From contig FN649744.1 of the NCBI GenBank assembly GCA_000310025.1, forward strand, positions 1,408,504-1,472,503: 64,000 bases of DNA, written 5' to 3'. The first letter of the stretch is position 1. Every line of letters begins with the position of its first letter. The translations under genes were made by a program, and so were the position numbers. The stretch is from Ectocarpus siliculosus (Eukaryota; Sar; Phaeophyceae; Ectocarpales; Ectocarpaceae). Below are positions 22,183 through 32,220 of the stretch, piece by piece. The notes below the pieces were generated by a model. It made no database searches. It had not been told where the DNA came from and saw nothing but the letters and a program-made list of their open reading frames with translations.

Positions 22183-22718
22183 CGGTGTTTGCCATCGGGG
22201 TTTGGGTTTTCGTCGCTTGGCAACGACGTTGTAAAAGAAGCCAATTCACTTCGTGAATTCGGCAACCAGGTTACCGTTTTTTTTTTTACCTCGTTTTTTT
22301 TTTTTTTGGCGGTAACCACAATGGTGGTCGAGTAGATCACGTTGTGCGGGGTCGAGAAACCTCACTCCGCGCAACGGGGGATGATCGCACCACGTTGTGT
22401 TAAAATGGTCAAGCTTCCTCGAGGCAGTTACACAGTGCTTACAACTGTCTCTGGAAGTGAAAGCACCAGAAAATAAATTAAGTCATACGTAGCTGTCATC
22501 CGTACGCAAGGAAGTAAGCACAAGATGCCGAACACCCTTAGCAGGATGCAGCTCACCCTTCATGCGACTCGCCAAATACCTCACGGCGCTTCGCGCTTGG
22601 TGATGTGAGAGCCTGGTCCGGTGAGAACCCGGCGTGCTCCGTCCCGGCTTTGTAGGGATGCGAGGTCAATGGTCAAACGACTACGGCATGCACGACTATG
22701 AGTACACCCCCCCCCCCC
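22183..22718 (+). repeat. Poly(C)-tailed dispersed repeat, long form (repeat A)
   Basis: Mirror copy of 3416-3940. It runs from GGTGTTTGCCATCGGGG through GAAGCCAATTCACTTCGTGAA and CCTCACGGCGCTTCGCGCTT to ATGAGTACAC and a C11 run. It sits in the C-rich junction between the LINE 3' end and repeat B. Confidence 0.65.
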
Positions 22719-23310
22719 AACGCTGCACCATTGCACCAACCCCCCACGAGAGATGACGTACCATTATAATGTGTCGCTGGTTGGTGGCCATGTTTGCGTG
22801 TTTGCTTGTTCGTAAGTGGCCTCTCCACCGTGTGCCTTTTTCTGTATCTCGTTTCTTGTTCCTTTCGTCCTGGTCCCTTTTTGTCCTCGCTCTTTTCCTT
22901 TTTCTTTCTCTCTTTCCTTCCTGTTTTCCTTTTTATTGTTCTCTTTTTCTCATTTTCTTCGTTTTTCTGTGTCAGATGGCCTTGTCTCTTCTTGCGTTGT
23001 GAAGTACCAAGATTGAACCATGGGGGTGTACCTCTTTCTCTCTGGCCCGTGATGATGACTCCTAGCCTCTGTTGTTACCTCGCTTAGCGCGCAGAGGGAG
23101 CGGAGGACTCCACAATATCTGTCGTTGATTTCTATTGACTTGCGGACCCCTGGGGCCAGTTTTTTTGAGTGTATATTTTTAGGGTAAGTTAGCCTGTGAC
23201 CACGGAAATCGACCGCGTCAAGTGTTGGATCAGTACGGACATATGAAGGTGCTGGGTAGAGAGAGATCAGAACGGTTTTTAATGTGAAGACAACAACAAC
23301 AACAACCAAC
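22718..23310 (+). repeat. Repeat B, full copy ending in (CAA)n
   Basis: About 590 bp, matching 42811-43440 along its length: AACGCTGCACCATTGCACC start, T/C-rich middle, CCTCTTTCTCTCTGGCCCGT, CGCAGAGGGAGCGGAGGACT, GACCACGG-AATCGACCGCG and a 3' end GGTTTTTAATGTGAAGA followed by CAACAACAACAAC. Because it directly follows the LINE C-run here and at 42.8 kb, it may be a separate retroposon or a LINE 3' extension. Confidence 0.6.
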
Positions 23311-23354
23311 GGCGAGCCCCTGGTTGGAAGATCTACGCCCACGAATGAGCGATA

Positions 23355-24105
23355 TTCACTTCCATGGAACTAAAGATATGAAATGTGGATGTGACATTTC
23401 CATGGAAGTGAACTTCCTCGGAAACGAACTTCCACGTCCCATGGAAATCCTATACAAGTTGCATAGCTTCAATGGAAGTCGAACCTTCGGCTTGCATGGA
23501 AGCTATTCAAAACAGTTTAGGGCAGCTTCCATGGAAGTACTCAGCCTCGGGTTAGCTTCCACGCTTTTATCGGGGTTACGGTTAGGGTCAGGGTTAGGGT
23601 AGGGCAGCTGAAATGGCCACATGTATGTCCAGACGCTTCCGTGGTGTTGGTTCGGGTTCGGGTTCGGGTTCGGGTTCGGGTTCGGGTTGGGGCAGAGAAA
23701 CTGGAATGACCACATGCGTGTCCAGACGCTTCCGTGGAACTTACTTTCATGGAAGTTTCGGTGCTAGCACGGAAGTCGGTTTCGACCTCTGTCACCCGCT
23801 TCCATGGAAGAAGTTTTCGTGCTTCCACGGAAGTAGCAGAGACTCTGTCGAGCGACGAGCTTCCATGGAAGTACTACTACTTCCATGGAAGCTCGTCGCG
23901 CTGCCGTGCAAGTCCGAAATGCGACTTCCATGGAAGCAACGAGCAGTTGATGTTGGGTGCCTCCATGAAAGCGGATCAACTTCCATGGAAGCGGATTAAA
24001 TTTCATGGAAGTTGTTACCGCTTCAGATTCCATGGAAGTTAAATTGACCTCCATGGAAGTCATCAAAATTCCATGAAGCCATCTACATTCCATGGAAGTC
24101 GATAC
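23355..24105. repeat. Cluster of the palindrome CTTCCATGGAAG
   Basis: Over 750 bp, at least 20 full or near copies of the 12-bp palindrome CTTCCATGGAAG occur at irregular spacing of roughly 18-60 bp, for example at about 23396, 23527, 23799, 23859, 23878, 23925, 23980 and 24045. The intervening sequence is unique, so this is not an ordinary tandem satellite. Confidence 0.8.
23572..23736 (+). repeat. Telomere-like TTAGGG and (GGTTCG)n interstitial repeats
   Basis: 23572-23605 is a degenerate run of GGTTAGGG units. 23648-23690 is about seven units of GGTTCG. Each is followed by a near-identical 45-bp block ending CCAGACGCTTCCGTGG, so the whole looks like two tandem units of (telomere-like array plus spacer), embedded in the palindrome cluster. 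Confidence 0.6.
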
Positions 24106-25989
24106 ACATTGCTTTTCCGCACCGGTATCTGTGTTAACGCACGCACCCGGTGCGATATCAACGATATAAAGCCCGCTTGTAGGACGTAAAATTTGCGTGC
24201 TTCCGCAAGGTGCCGGAACCCTCCGAATCACGTGTCAAACTGTATGCAACGAACCGCCGGGGCGCTATTCCCTTCAGGTGTGTATATCGTGCCATCGAGG
24301 TGCACGGTAGAAATGATAACTGTTTTTTCTACGGTAATCCGTACATCGGACGCACTCACTCACTCAACTAAGCACACAGAACACATCCCGCACCGCCAAC
24401 CAACCGAACAAGGAGTTCGTAAACGGTACCATGCCCCTTGAGGCAGACAAAGACAGATGGAAGATGGAAGCTCTAGCCAACAAATAAATGAGGGGCTTGC
24501 GAAAGGAAGAAAAACAATACGGTACCGTATACCTTTCCCGGCAGGGAACCACAATGTCTGTTATCTTTGCCGTATGCTACCCCAAACTCGCATCAGCCGC
24601 GCTTCATTTAACCTGTAGCAACACCCACAATTGCGGTACTCGTACCAGGGCAACGCCTGTGTTCGTTTTTTGACAATCGCACCTATCGCTGTCATCGCAC
24701 AGCGGTGCGTTCACTCAGCACCGTAAATGGCCAGTGTGGTTTCTTCCGTATCGCACCCATCGGTGTCATCGCACCGGGTGTGCGTTGGAAATGCGGAACG
24801 ACATTATTTAATTGCATTTCCGCACCGGTATCGGTGTTATGGCACCCATCGGTGTTCGACAAAAAACCAAGATAGGAATGATTTAAAAAACGATCGCACC
24901 CCGGTGTCATAACAAGCACAATTGCGGTATGCGAACCAACCATTTCGACGAACACCTACTGTACATTTTTTTTTCCCGAGGTTTGGTAGGTTGTGCCCAA
25001 CCTTCATGCTGCGGTAAAACATCTCATCAATTTTCATACCCACGCTGCCGTCAACGGTGCCATAGACTATACTGCAGCGCTCGACTACAAATACCACCAA
25101 CGCTCGCCACCACCCCACATCCACCTCGACCACCGTAACTTGATACAATTTGAAGCAACTACTCATAGGTCGATTCCTCCGGGTGGCCGTCCCACCATTG
25201 CGCGCAGCCAGTTCACCCTAGTATACATACGTGTAGGCGCGCGTGCAGAGTGATGAATGTGCACAAACGGGCTGTCACAATCGCCTGACAAACTATGAGA
25301 GACACTTCACTCTGATCGTGCTGTGAGGAACCACGAAAGGCACCTCCAGAATCAAGCCTATTAATGATGGCCGAAAAAACCCACCGCATTGGATTTGCGG
25401 ATTGTCAACCTTCGCCAGCAACCCTCGACCGTCTTGTTTTCCCCCAGGTTGCATAGAACACAAGTTCTATACAGCTATCAGGACGTCGATGCGTACGCAT
25501 GGCAATGTTGCCGTAGATGAGCGGCTACATAGCCTAGACAAGTATCGCTAGCAGATGCACACTCCAACGGACAGAAGTTGTTGAGGATCAAAACACCGTT
25601 TATTGAAACGACATTCATTCGCCAACAACAACAGTCTTCCGTATCTATGCCCGACGCCAGTCCCGTCATGTAGTTACCAATACAGCTTTACCATCCTCGA
25701 ACAATGTTTGCGATTCGTTGTCCCTTGCCGCCATCCCAACTAAATAAGTCGACAAGTGGCAGCAACAGGTACCAATGATACCAACAACTTTCCGAAAGGT
25801 GCTTAATTTATTTCACCGAGCAAAGCCAAGAGCTCCGGTTACTGCTGAAGTCGTGGTGGCTACAGAATATCGCAGAGGGCATGGCCACCACAATTTTCGG
25901 CGATCATTTGCTATCCCGACTTGGATGCAACCGATCGATCTCTTCCACTTGTCCGTCTGAGAGAGCGGGTACCCAGACGTCACACCGTT
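24106..25989. other. Gene-free interval with a degenerate GCACCGGTGTCAT repeat
   Basis: No gene seen. 24666-24915 and a spot at 24115 hold scattered, often mirror-image variants of CGCACC-GGTGTCATCGCACC (for example 24753-24780 and 24823-24853). The right end should contain the 3' UTR of the minus-strand gene that stops at 25990. Confidence 0.45.
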
Positions 25990-28900
25990 TTAAACCATCG
26001 CGACAAGAACGGCAACAAACCCGAGTGCAACTGTCGAGACAGCTCTCAAATAGCTGATGGCGAGTGGGACGGCGGGACCAGCACCGCTACCGGCGGCCCC
26101 AGCACCGATGACGCCCGAGCAGGTGATCTCGTCAAATGAGCAATCCGCTAGCACACACTGGATAAGCTCAACGTACTCATCCATGGCCATGCAGTCGTTC
26201 TCGGAGGCAGAGGAGAGGCAACAGTACACCGCAAGCATATACTCGCACTGGTCGAAGTCTGTGATGTCGACGGTTGTGGTGAACGTTTCCTGTATGCACT
26301 CGCTGTACTCGACTGCGTTCTCATCGTTAAAACCGTCGGCGCTGAGACACTCTGAGCACTCTTCGTCGTAAATGCAAGAAGTGCAGTCACCAGTTGATGA
26401 ATACAAGGCGTCAATGCCGCTCGTTACTGTAGTGGTATCTTCCGAGCTGGGGCCGCTCCCTACCGTCGCGAGCTCGGTGGCGGGAGACGGGGTGATGTCC
26501 ACATCCCGGGCGCTCGAGGTAGGAGCCGGCGTAGGGTCGGAGGTCGACGCCGGCGGGGTGACAGCAGAAGTGGAGGGTGCAGGCGTGTCGACGGCGACAA
26601 CCAAAGGGGTAGGCGCAGGCGCAGGAACGGGACTCTCGGTGGGGGCAATTATGGGGCCAGGCGTTGGTAAGGCCATAGGCGCGGGCGTTTCCGAGGCCAC
26701 AGAGGCAGGCGTTGGCAAGGCCACAGGGGCAGGCGTTTCCGAGGCCGCTGCAGAAGAGGCCACCGTGGAATCACCCACTGCAATTTCCACCTGCACAGAG
26801 ACAGAGGGCGGGACAAAAAATGGGGCGGTGAGTTTCCGACCGCGTTTTATTCGCAACACAGCGATACGTGTGTGGGAGGTTGGGCTGGTCGAATAGAGCA
26901 GTATCGGAATGGAAACACCGCGGTGATTTCTTCGCTGCATGGACCTGATTCGCCCGGCAATTTCCACCTAGAAATCAGATGGACCTGCGAGGATGACATT
27001 GAAAGGTGCAGCCGTTCGGGCTGCAGTGGTTCTGATGTCGAAGATCTTTGCAGCGTTGCACGGATCAGTTGATAGCGCTCTCTGCATGCAAGCAAGCAAT
27101 ACCTCGATGATACTGAGGAACTCGTCGGCGGTGAGCCCGGAGGACTCCATCCCCAGCGACAGCACTCCGGGCGCTCCCGCCCCGCCGTCGAGTTCAAAGG
27201 TCTCGAGCCCGGACGTGGTACCACCCGACGTCACCACTTCGAAGAGCTCGCCGTTCACGTTGATGTTGAGCGTACGGGTCCTGGTGTCCCCCTTCAAGAA
27301 CGCCACCGACACGCTCGTAACGAGCTGGGCCTCACCTAGCTCGAACATGACCTGGCACTCCTCGCCAGCGGCACCACCAGCGGCCTCTACGAGGCCCGCG
27401 GAGCAGGACCAACGGGAGTTGTCCGTCAGGTCGCCGTCGCGTGTGTTCTCCCCCGTGCACCCGTCCGGGGCGCACCCGTCGTCGTCGGTCCTGGCGTCGA
27501 ACGCGTTGGTGGTGACGGTGACGGTCGTCACCTCGCCAGCTTCAACGGCCGTGGGGGCAGTCGGAGCCGCGGCTTCGGGAGTGGCCGTAGGCGCGGGAAC
27601 AGGCGCTGCGACCTTAACAGACAAGAGGCAACGGTAACGGCGCACTGCTGTTCAATATGGTGACGAACCTTTTTTCCCGAGGTGCCCCCCCCTCCGGTCC
27701 CGAATCTGAGACTACCTGCCGCTGTCGTCACCCCCCACCTTCCTGAGTTCTGTCGCCGTGTTTTCGGGGCTCCTTTCTTATTTGTATGCGCATTGGTACA
27801 CCACAAAGGCGGTTCTTGTAAGTAATACCACGTCGGAACCGAGCACCTGTTCTTATGGCCAAGCTCTTAGATTGTTTTTTTGAGGCTCAAGTTCTAAACT
27901 GCTAAGTTCCTTATTGCCAGCGCGTTTCTGAAGCATCGAAATTACCTACGTCGACGTCAAATAATCAAGCTAGGTACAGGAACGCTGCCTGTGTTCGAAA
28001 GGCTTTTACTCACGGGCCCAGGTGTTCCCGCCGCGATGGGATCAGGCACTGCTGCGTCGGCTGCCGTAGGGGGTTCGGTAGCCGGGACGGTGCTGTCTGA
28101 TGTCATGGAAGAAGTGACCACAAATACCGTAGGGGGTTCGGTAGCCGGGACCGTGCTGTCCGTTGTCTTGGAAGAAGTGGTCAGGGTATCTGGAAAAAAA
28201 TACACGGGTTCCGCACGAAACAGGCGGACGTTGTTGGGTGGGTTGCTGCATTGAAAGTGCGCAGCTCGTCTTCCGGTTCATCAATCCCGTCGGCTTCGGT
28301 ACGTTGTGAACAATAACATGACTTCATGACTTCTCAGCATGTACAAGGTGTCCCTTCGGGACTGGGTGTCAACCTCCCGTGGGTGACGCAAGACCACATG
28401 CATGCGCATTGCCCGACGAAGGGGCTGTGTCTTCTTTTCGATGGGCAGTTTCTAACGTTCGTATTCCGTACAAAATATCGCGCACGTATTCTACGCTGGA
28501 ACCAGCTCGAGGGAACAACAACTTGCCAGCGAAAAACCAGACTTCTTCTATGATATCATATATTCAACAGGACGGGCGAATGCGCTAAGATTATCTACAG
28601 CAGCAGCGTTTCACTTGGCCTGCTGCGAAGTGCCAAAGAGCAAACGTTGGTACTTCTGGACATTTCTATGACACGAAGAGTGACAGAGATGTGGAGATGA
28701 ACAAGCAAGGGGGAAAATGTTTCAAACTGCCGATTTTCATGGGTTTCAGAATTGGTTCGCCACGCATTATTGTCTGCGCGGAACGCGCGGCCCCGGGTTT
28801 TAGAGCCAGTTGTCGCAACTTTGACCGGCAACCACACGCGGCACGGAAGCCTGCCGAGCCACGGGCAAATCTTACATGTACATGTGCTCAAGGTATGTTT

Positions 28901-29412
28901 CAATGGTCGCAAGTACATGCGTCATCAACAACACCTCCAAATTGGCGCTAAATGTTCATCCATGTGGAGTTGAAAAGGGACCTACCGGCCGCGACGGTTG
29001 GGGCCGGTGTACCCCCAGTGTAAGTGACGTCGCCGGAAGTAACGGGAACCCCGAGGAGCTCTGAGCAATCTTCTGCATTCGGATACGAGATGTCGCAGGA
29101 GAACATCCAACACGACCACCAGTACGCCACGAACGCCTCGTTTGCGAGGCAGTCAGTCTCCAACGCCTGGTTCTGGCAGCAAGAATACTGCAGATTTGCG
29201 GCGCAATAGGAGTTTCCGTCGGCATTGCAGTCCTCAAACTCGGGGTTGAACGTGTCGCCCACGAGCATGCACTCGTTGCACACGGCGTCTGCCTCGCACG
29301 TCGCTGTCTCCTCCGAGCAGGCCGCTACGTGCAGCTCCAGTGGCATGAACACTGTAAGGATGGTGAACGTGGCGAGGAGCCACACGACAACAGAGCCGCC
29401 CCTGGACGCCAT
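25990..29412 (-). CDS. Secreted, probably GPI-anchored protein: Cys domain, discoidin/CBM-like domain, Cys domain
   Basis: Four exons join in phase (28986-29412, 28014-28189, 27103-27612, 25990-26790) into 637 residues. Residues 1-31 are a signal peptide (VVVWLLATFTILTVF core). 32-116 is a cysteine-rich domain; about 117-230 a Thr/Pro linker with a doubled DSTVPATEPPT unit. 231-375 is a beta-sandwich domain like the F5/8C or CBM32-type modules of algal-polysaccharide enzymes (DGDLTDNSRWSC, VSVAFLKGDTRTRTLNI, FLSIIEVEI). 376-505 is a Pro/Ala/Thr-rich linker, 507-595 a second cysteine-rich domain, and 598-637 small residues plus a hydrophobic tail as in GPI signals. It probably sits at the cell surface or wall and binds glycans. 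A second in-frame Met lies 24 codons upstream (29484); I prefer 29412 because the signal peptide follows directly. The exact function is unknown. Confidence 0.8.
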
Positions 29413-29644
29413 CTTTCGTCCTCCTCGCTGCTGGTGAAAGCCGGTGCTGTCCTTCTTTCCTCCCTTCAAGTTTGCTGTAGTCATTCGGAATTTCGTGCGC
29501 AGAGGGATGCCAATTCAGGTGCGTGCATTGCATCATCATCTCATCTCCACTTGACATCGGACTGCTACGCTGAATGCATGGTGCATGTATTTCCCCAGAG
29601 ATCAATAATTCCATTTTCCAGGTTCACACACCCGTCAACGAACT

Positions 29645-29724
29645 CGCTCGATCGCGGTATATAGCGCTCGATCGCGGTATATAGCGCTCGATCGCGGTAT
29701 ATAGCGCTCGATCGCGGTATATAG
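29645..29724. promoter_or_regulatory. Four 20-bp tandem repeats with TATATA, upstream of the secreted-protein gene
   Basis: Exactly repeated GCTCGATCGCGGTATATAGC (four units) located 233-312 bp upstream of the minus-strand start codon at 29412. Each unit carries GCGATCGAGC and a TATATA. The position suggests a promoter role, but this is inference. Confidence 0.4.
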
Positions 29725-30207
29725 GCCTCTTCAATAATAAATATGGCTTGATCAGCCCCCGCCCACTCTTCATGGAAAGAGTACGCTACGCATGAAAGAG
29801 CTTCGATTTCCCGTACAGCACGTGGCCCAACTCTCTCGAGCAATATCTTTGACATCTTCACCCAAGAGTAACTGGAGCCAGTTGGAGCAGTCGCGCAGAT
29901 CTTGCTTGTGATGGTGGGATCCGCAAGTTGTACAGAGTTTCGGCTTATTCTGTCGAATACACATTCTTTGAACAAGGGTTTTTGCGCGTCCTACGTGAAG
30001 GTTCATTTCGATGCCAGGTGGGCATGGCACGGATTTGGGTTTGGGCTACGAGAGAAGGCTTTCAAACAATTTCGGCAAAGTGCGAAATCTGGCTTGTTAG
30101 CTAAGGTGAAGGGCTAGGCTGCACAGAGGTCCAGCCTGCTCATAAGGAACATAGTCTATTCACAAGACATCGGGATTCGTTTTTGGCGAAAAAAGCAGTC
30201 ATGCAAT
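29725..30207. other. Intergenic sequence
   Basis: No feature beyond a weak minus-strand frame (29770-30030) containing CTTCGSHHHKQDLRDC, which I do not recognise. The segment ends with GCAAT, the target duplication of the adjacent LTR element. Confidence 0.35.
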
Positions 30208-30444
30208 TGTTAGTATACCCTTGTAAGTGTGTTGAAGATGATGGTATCACTTGTATTTAGGACAGCAGACACGATCAGGACGCGGCGGGAGAGAGAGAGT
30301 GCCACGACACAGCAAGCACTCCCGCAGGGTCGAGCCCCGTGGATCAATCATGAAACCAACCCAGGGGACTATCAATTCCTATCTGCGTAGCCAACTCCTA
30401 CAGTCCCGTTGGAATATTCTCATCCGCTCATGCACACACGAACA
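30208..30444 (-). repeat. 3' LTR of the gag-only element
   Basis: 237 bp, TG...CA ends, identical by eye to the partner at 33666-33902. Preceded (minus sense) by a purine-rich AGGGAGGG primer for plus-strand synthesis. Confidence 0.9.
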
Positions 30445-31533
30445 CCCTCCCTGGTTCTTTACGCTAGTAACTAACCACTAGTGGGCATGCACACGCCGGA
30501 TGTGACGAAAACCCAAACGGACAAAAAAACCAACGCGAAAAAATAACAGGGGGAAACCCGGCCTCCGGGTCAAAACCCCCACCAATATTCACCGTTCCAC
30601 CAGATACTGTCACTGTTGCGCTACCAGAGCAAGATCAATACATGCATAATACCAGTCGCGCCAGAATCCACGCTCGGAATCTTTATCTACAAACGTGGGC
30701 GGCGTGCTATCATATTCTTCCTGCATGAAGTACCAAGATCATAACCCTGTTACCAACAACGGCCTATCCCAATTCTTGGTAAGCAATAGCGTAAGACTAT
30801 CCTGAGGAGTTGGTTCAAGCAACTACCATGCGGGTGCACTACTATCTGTTCTTCAAACAAACATCAGACAAACATTGAAAACGCCCCCCCTCGCTGACGT
30901 AACACAGCGCACCGGGGCAAAAGGCAATCATCCAACATTTTCTGAGCGACACACAACCGGCATGCATTTTTCGACAATCCTCTGTTCTCGTCGACGTACA
31001 ACACTGGTGTCCCAATTTTTCCTCATACGTTCCTTCAGCGGTTCCAACAGTATCCCATATTCCTGCACATTTCGCGACCTGGAGAACGGCCCGACGTGGC
31101 CGCAATCAAGAATTTTCAACCAAATGACTACCAGGAAAATGCTGAACATGTGGACGCGAACGCCTCCGAGAAACACGGAACACCCTCCCTGGCTCTCAAC
31201 CAAAGTGCACTCATGACAACTAACAAGGATTACCAACTTCGCTACGAATACCATCAAACACCAAGTACCGTCAAGAAAGAAGTGCCAATCCAGCACTGTG
31301 ATGCGTGTTGCTCCCCTCCCAGCGCTCGTCCCGGCCTGTAGCCTCGCCAGAAAAAGGAGTTCCCGTTTTAGCACCACGATGCAAGTACCCTCCCCTCCAC
31401 GCCCCTTCCGACGTGCCGCGGGGTTCCCCCTCACGCCCTTTCCGGCGCGCCACGGGGCTGCTTCGGTTTTCTCCCCCCCTCACGCCCCGTCCGACGCGCC
31501 ATGGGGCCTTAGATATATATTTTTTTTTTTGGT

Positions 31534-32125
31534 TGTTGCCCCCCCACGCCCCTCCCGTCGCGGCTGCGAGCACACGGCCCTCCCGCCGTGTTATTTGGTT
31601 GTTGCCCTCCCGCGCCCCTTCCGTCGCGGCTGCGGGCACACGGCCCTCCCGCCGTGTTCTTTGGTTGTTGCCCTCCCGCGCCCCTCCCGTCGCGGCTGCG
31701 GGCACACGGCCCTCCCGCCGTGTTATTTGGTTGTTGCCCTCCCGCGCCCCTTCCGTCGCGGCTGCGGGCACACGGCCCTCCCGCCGTGTTATTTGGTTGT
31801 TGCCCTCCCGCGCCCCTCCCGTCGCGGCTGCGGGCACACGGCCCTCCCGCCGTGTTATTTGATTGTTGCCCTCCCGCGCCCCTTCCGTCGCGGCTGCGGG
31901 CACACGGCCCTCCCGCCGTGTTATTTGGTTGTTGCCCTCCCGCGCCCCTCCCGTCGCGGCTGCGGGCACACGGCCCTCCCGCCGTGTTATTTGGTTGTTG
32001 CCCTCCCACGCCCCTTCCGTCGCGGCTGCGGGCACACGGCCCTCCCGCCGTGTTATTTGGTTGTTGCCCTCCCGCGCCCCTTCCGTCGCGGCTGCGGGCA
32101 CACGGCCCTCCCGCCGTGTTATTTT
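31534..32125 (-). repeat. 66-bp minisatellite with alternating units
   Basis: Nine units of 66 bp (22 codons), each holding TTGTTGCCCTCCCGCGCCCC, GTCGCGGCTGCGGGCACACG and CCGCCGTGTTATTTGG. Units alternate between CCCTTCCGTC and CCCTCCCGTC for most of the array (units 2-7), so a 132-bp dimer was probably the unit that spread. Because 66 is a multiple of three, several frames stay open on both strands. On the minus strand one frame (31509-32348) overlaps the end of gag in the +1 frame. Confidence 0.85.
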
Positions 32126-32220
32126 TTTTCTGTGTCTCCACCTTTCCACGCTGCTGCGATGGTGTAGATGGAGCGTGCGCGGTGACCCGCGCGGCTTTGG
32201 CGTCTTTCCCCCGCCTGTCC

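Noticed and set aside
23503-23828. Protein with Asn-Pro or Gly-Ser repeats
   Set aside because: These frames are translations of the telomere-like hexamer array and the CTTCCATGGAAG palindromes.
26372-26896. Plus-strand Val/Gly/Ala-rich frame
   Set aside because: It is the antisense shadow of the Pro/Ala/Thr linker of the minus-strand surface-protein gene.
31534-32125. CRISPR-like array
   Set aside because: Units follow one another without unique spacers and lie in a eukaryotic retroelement; it is a minisatellite.
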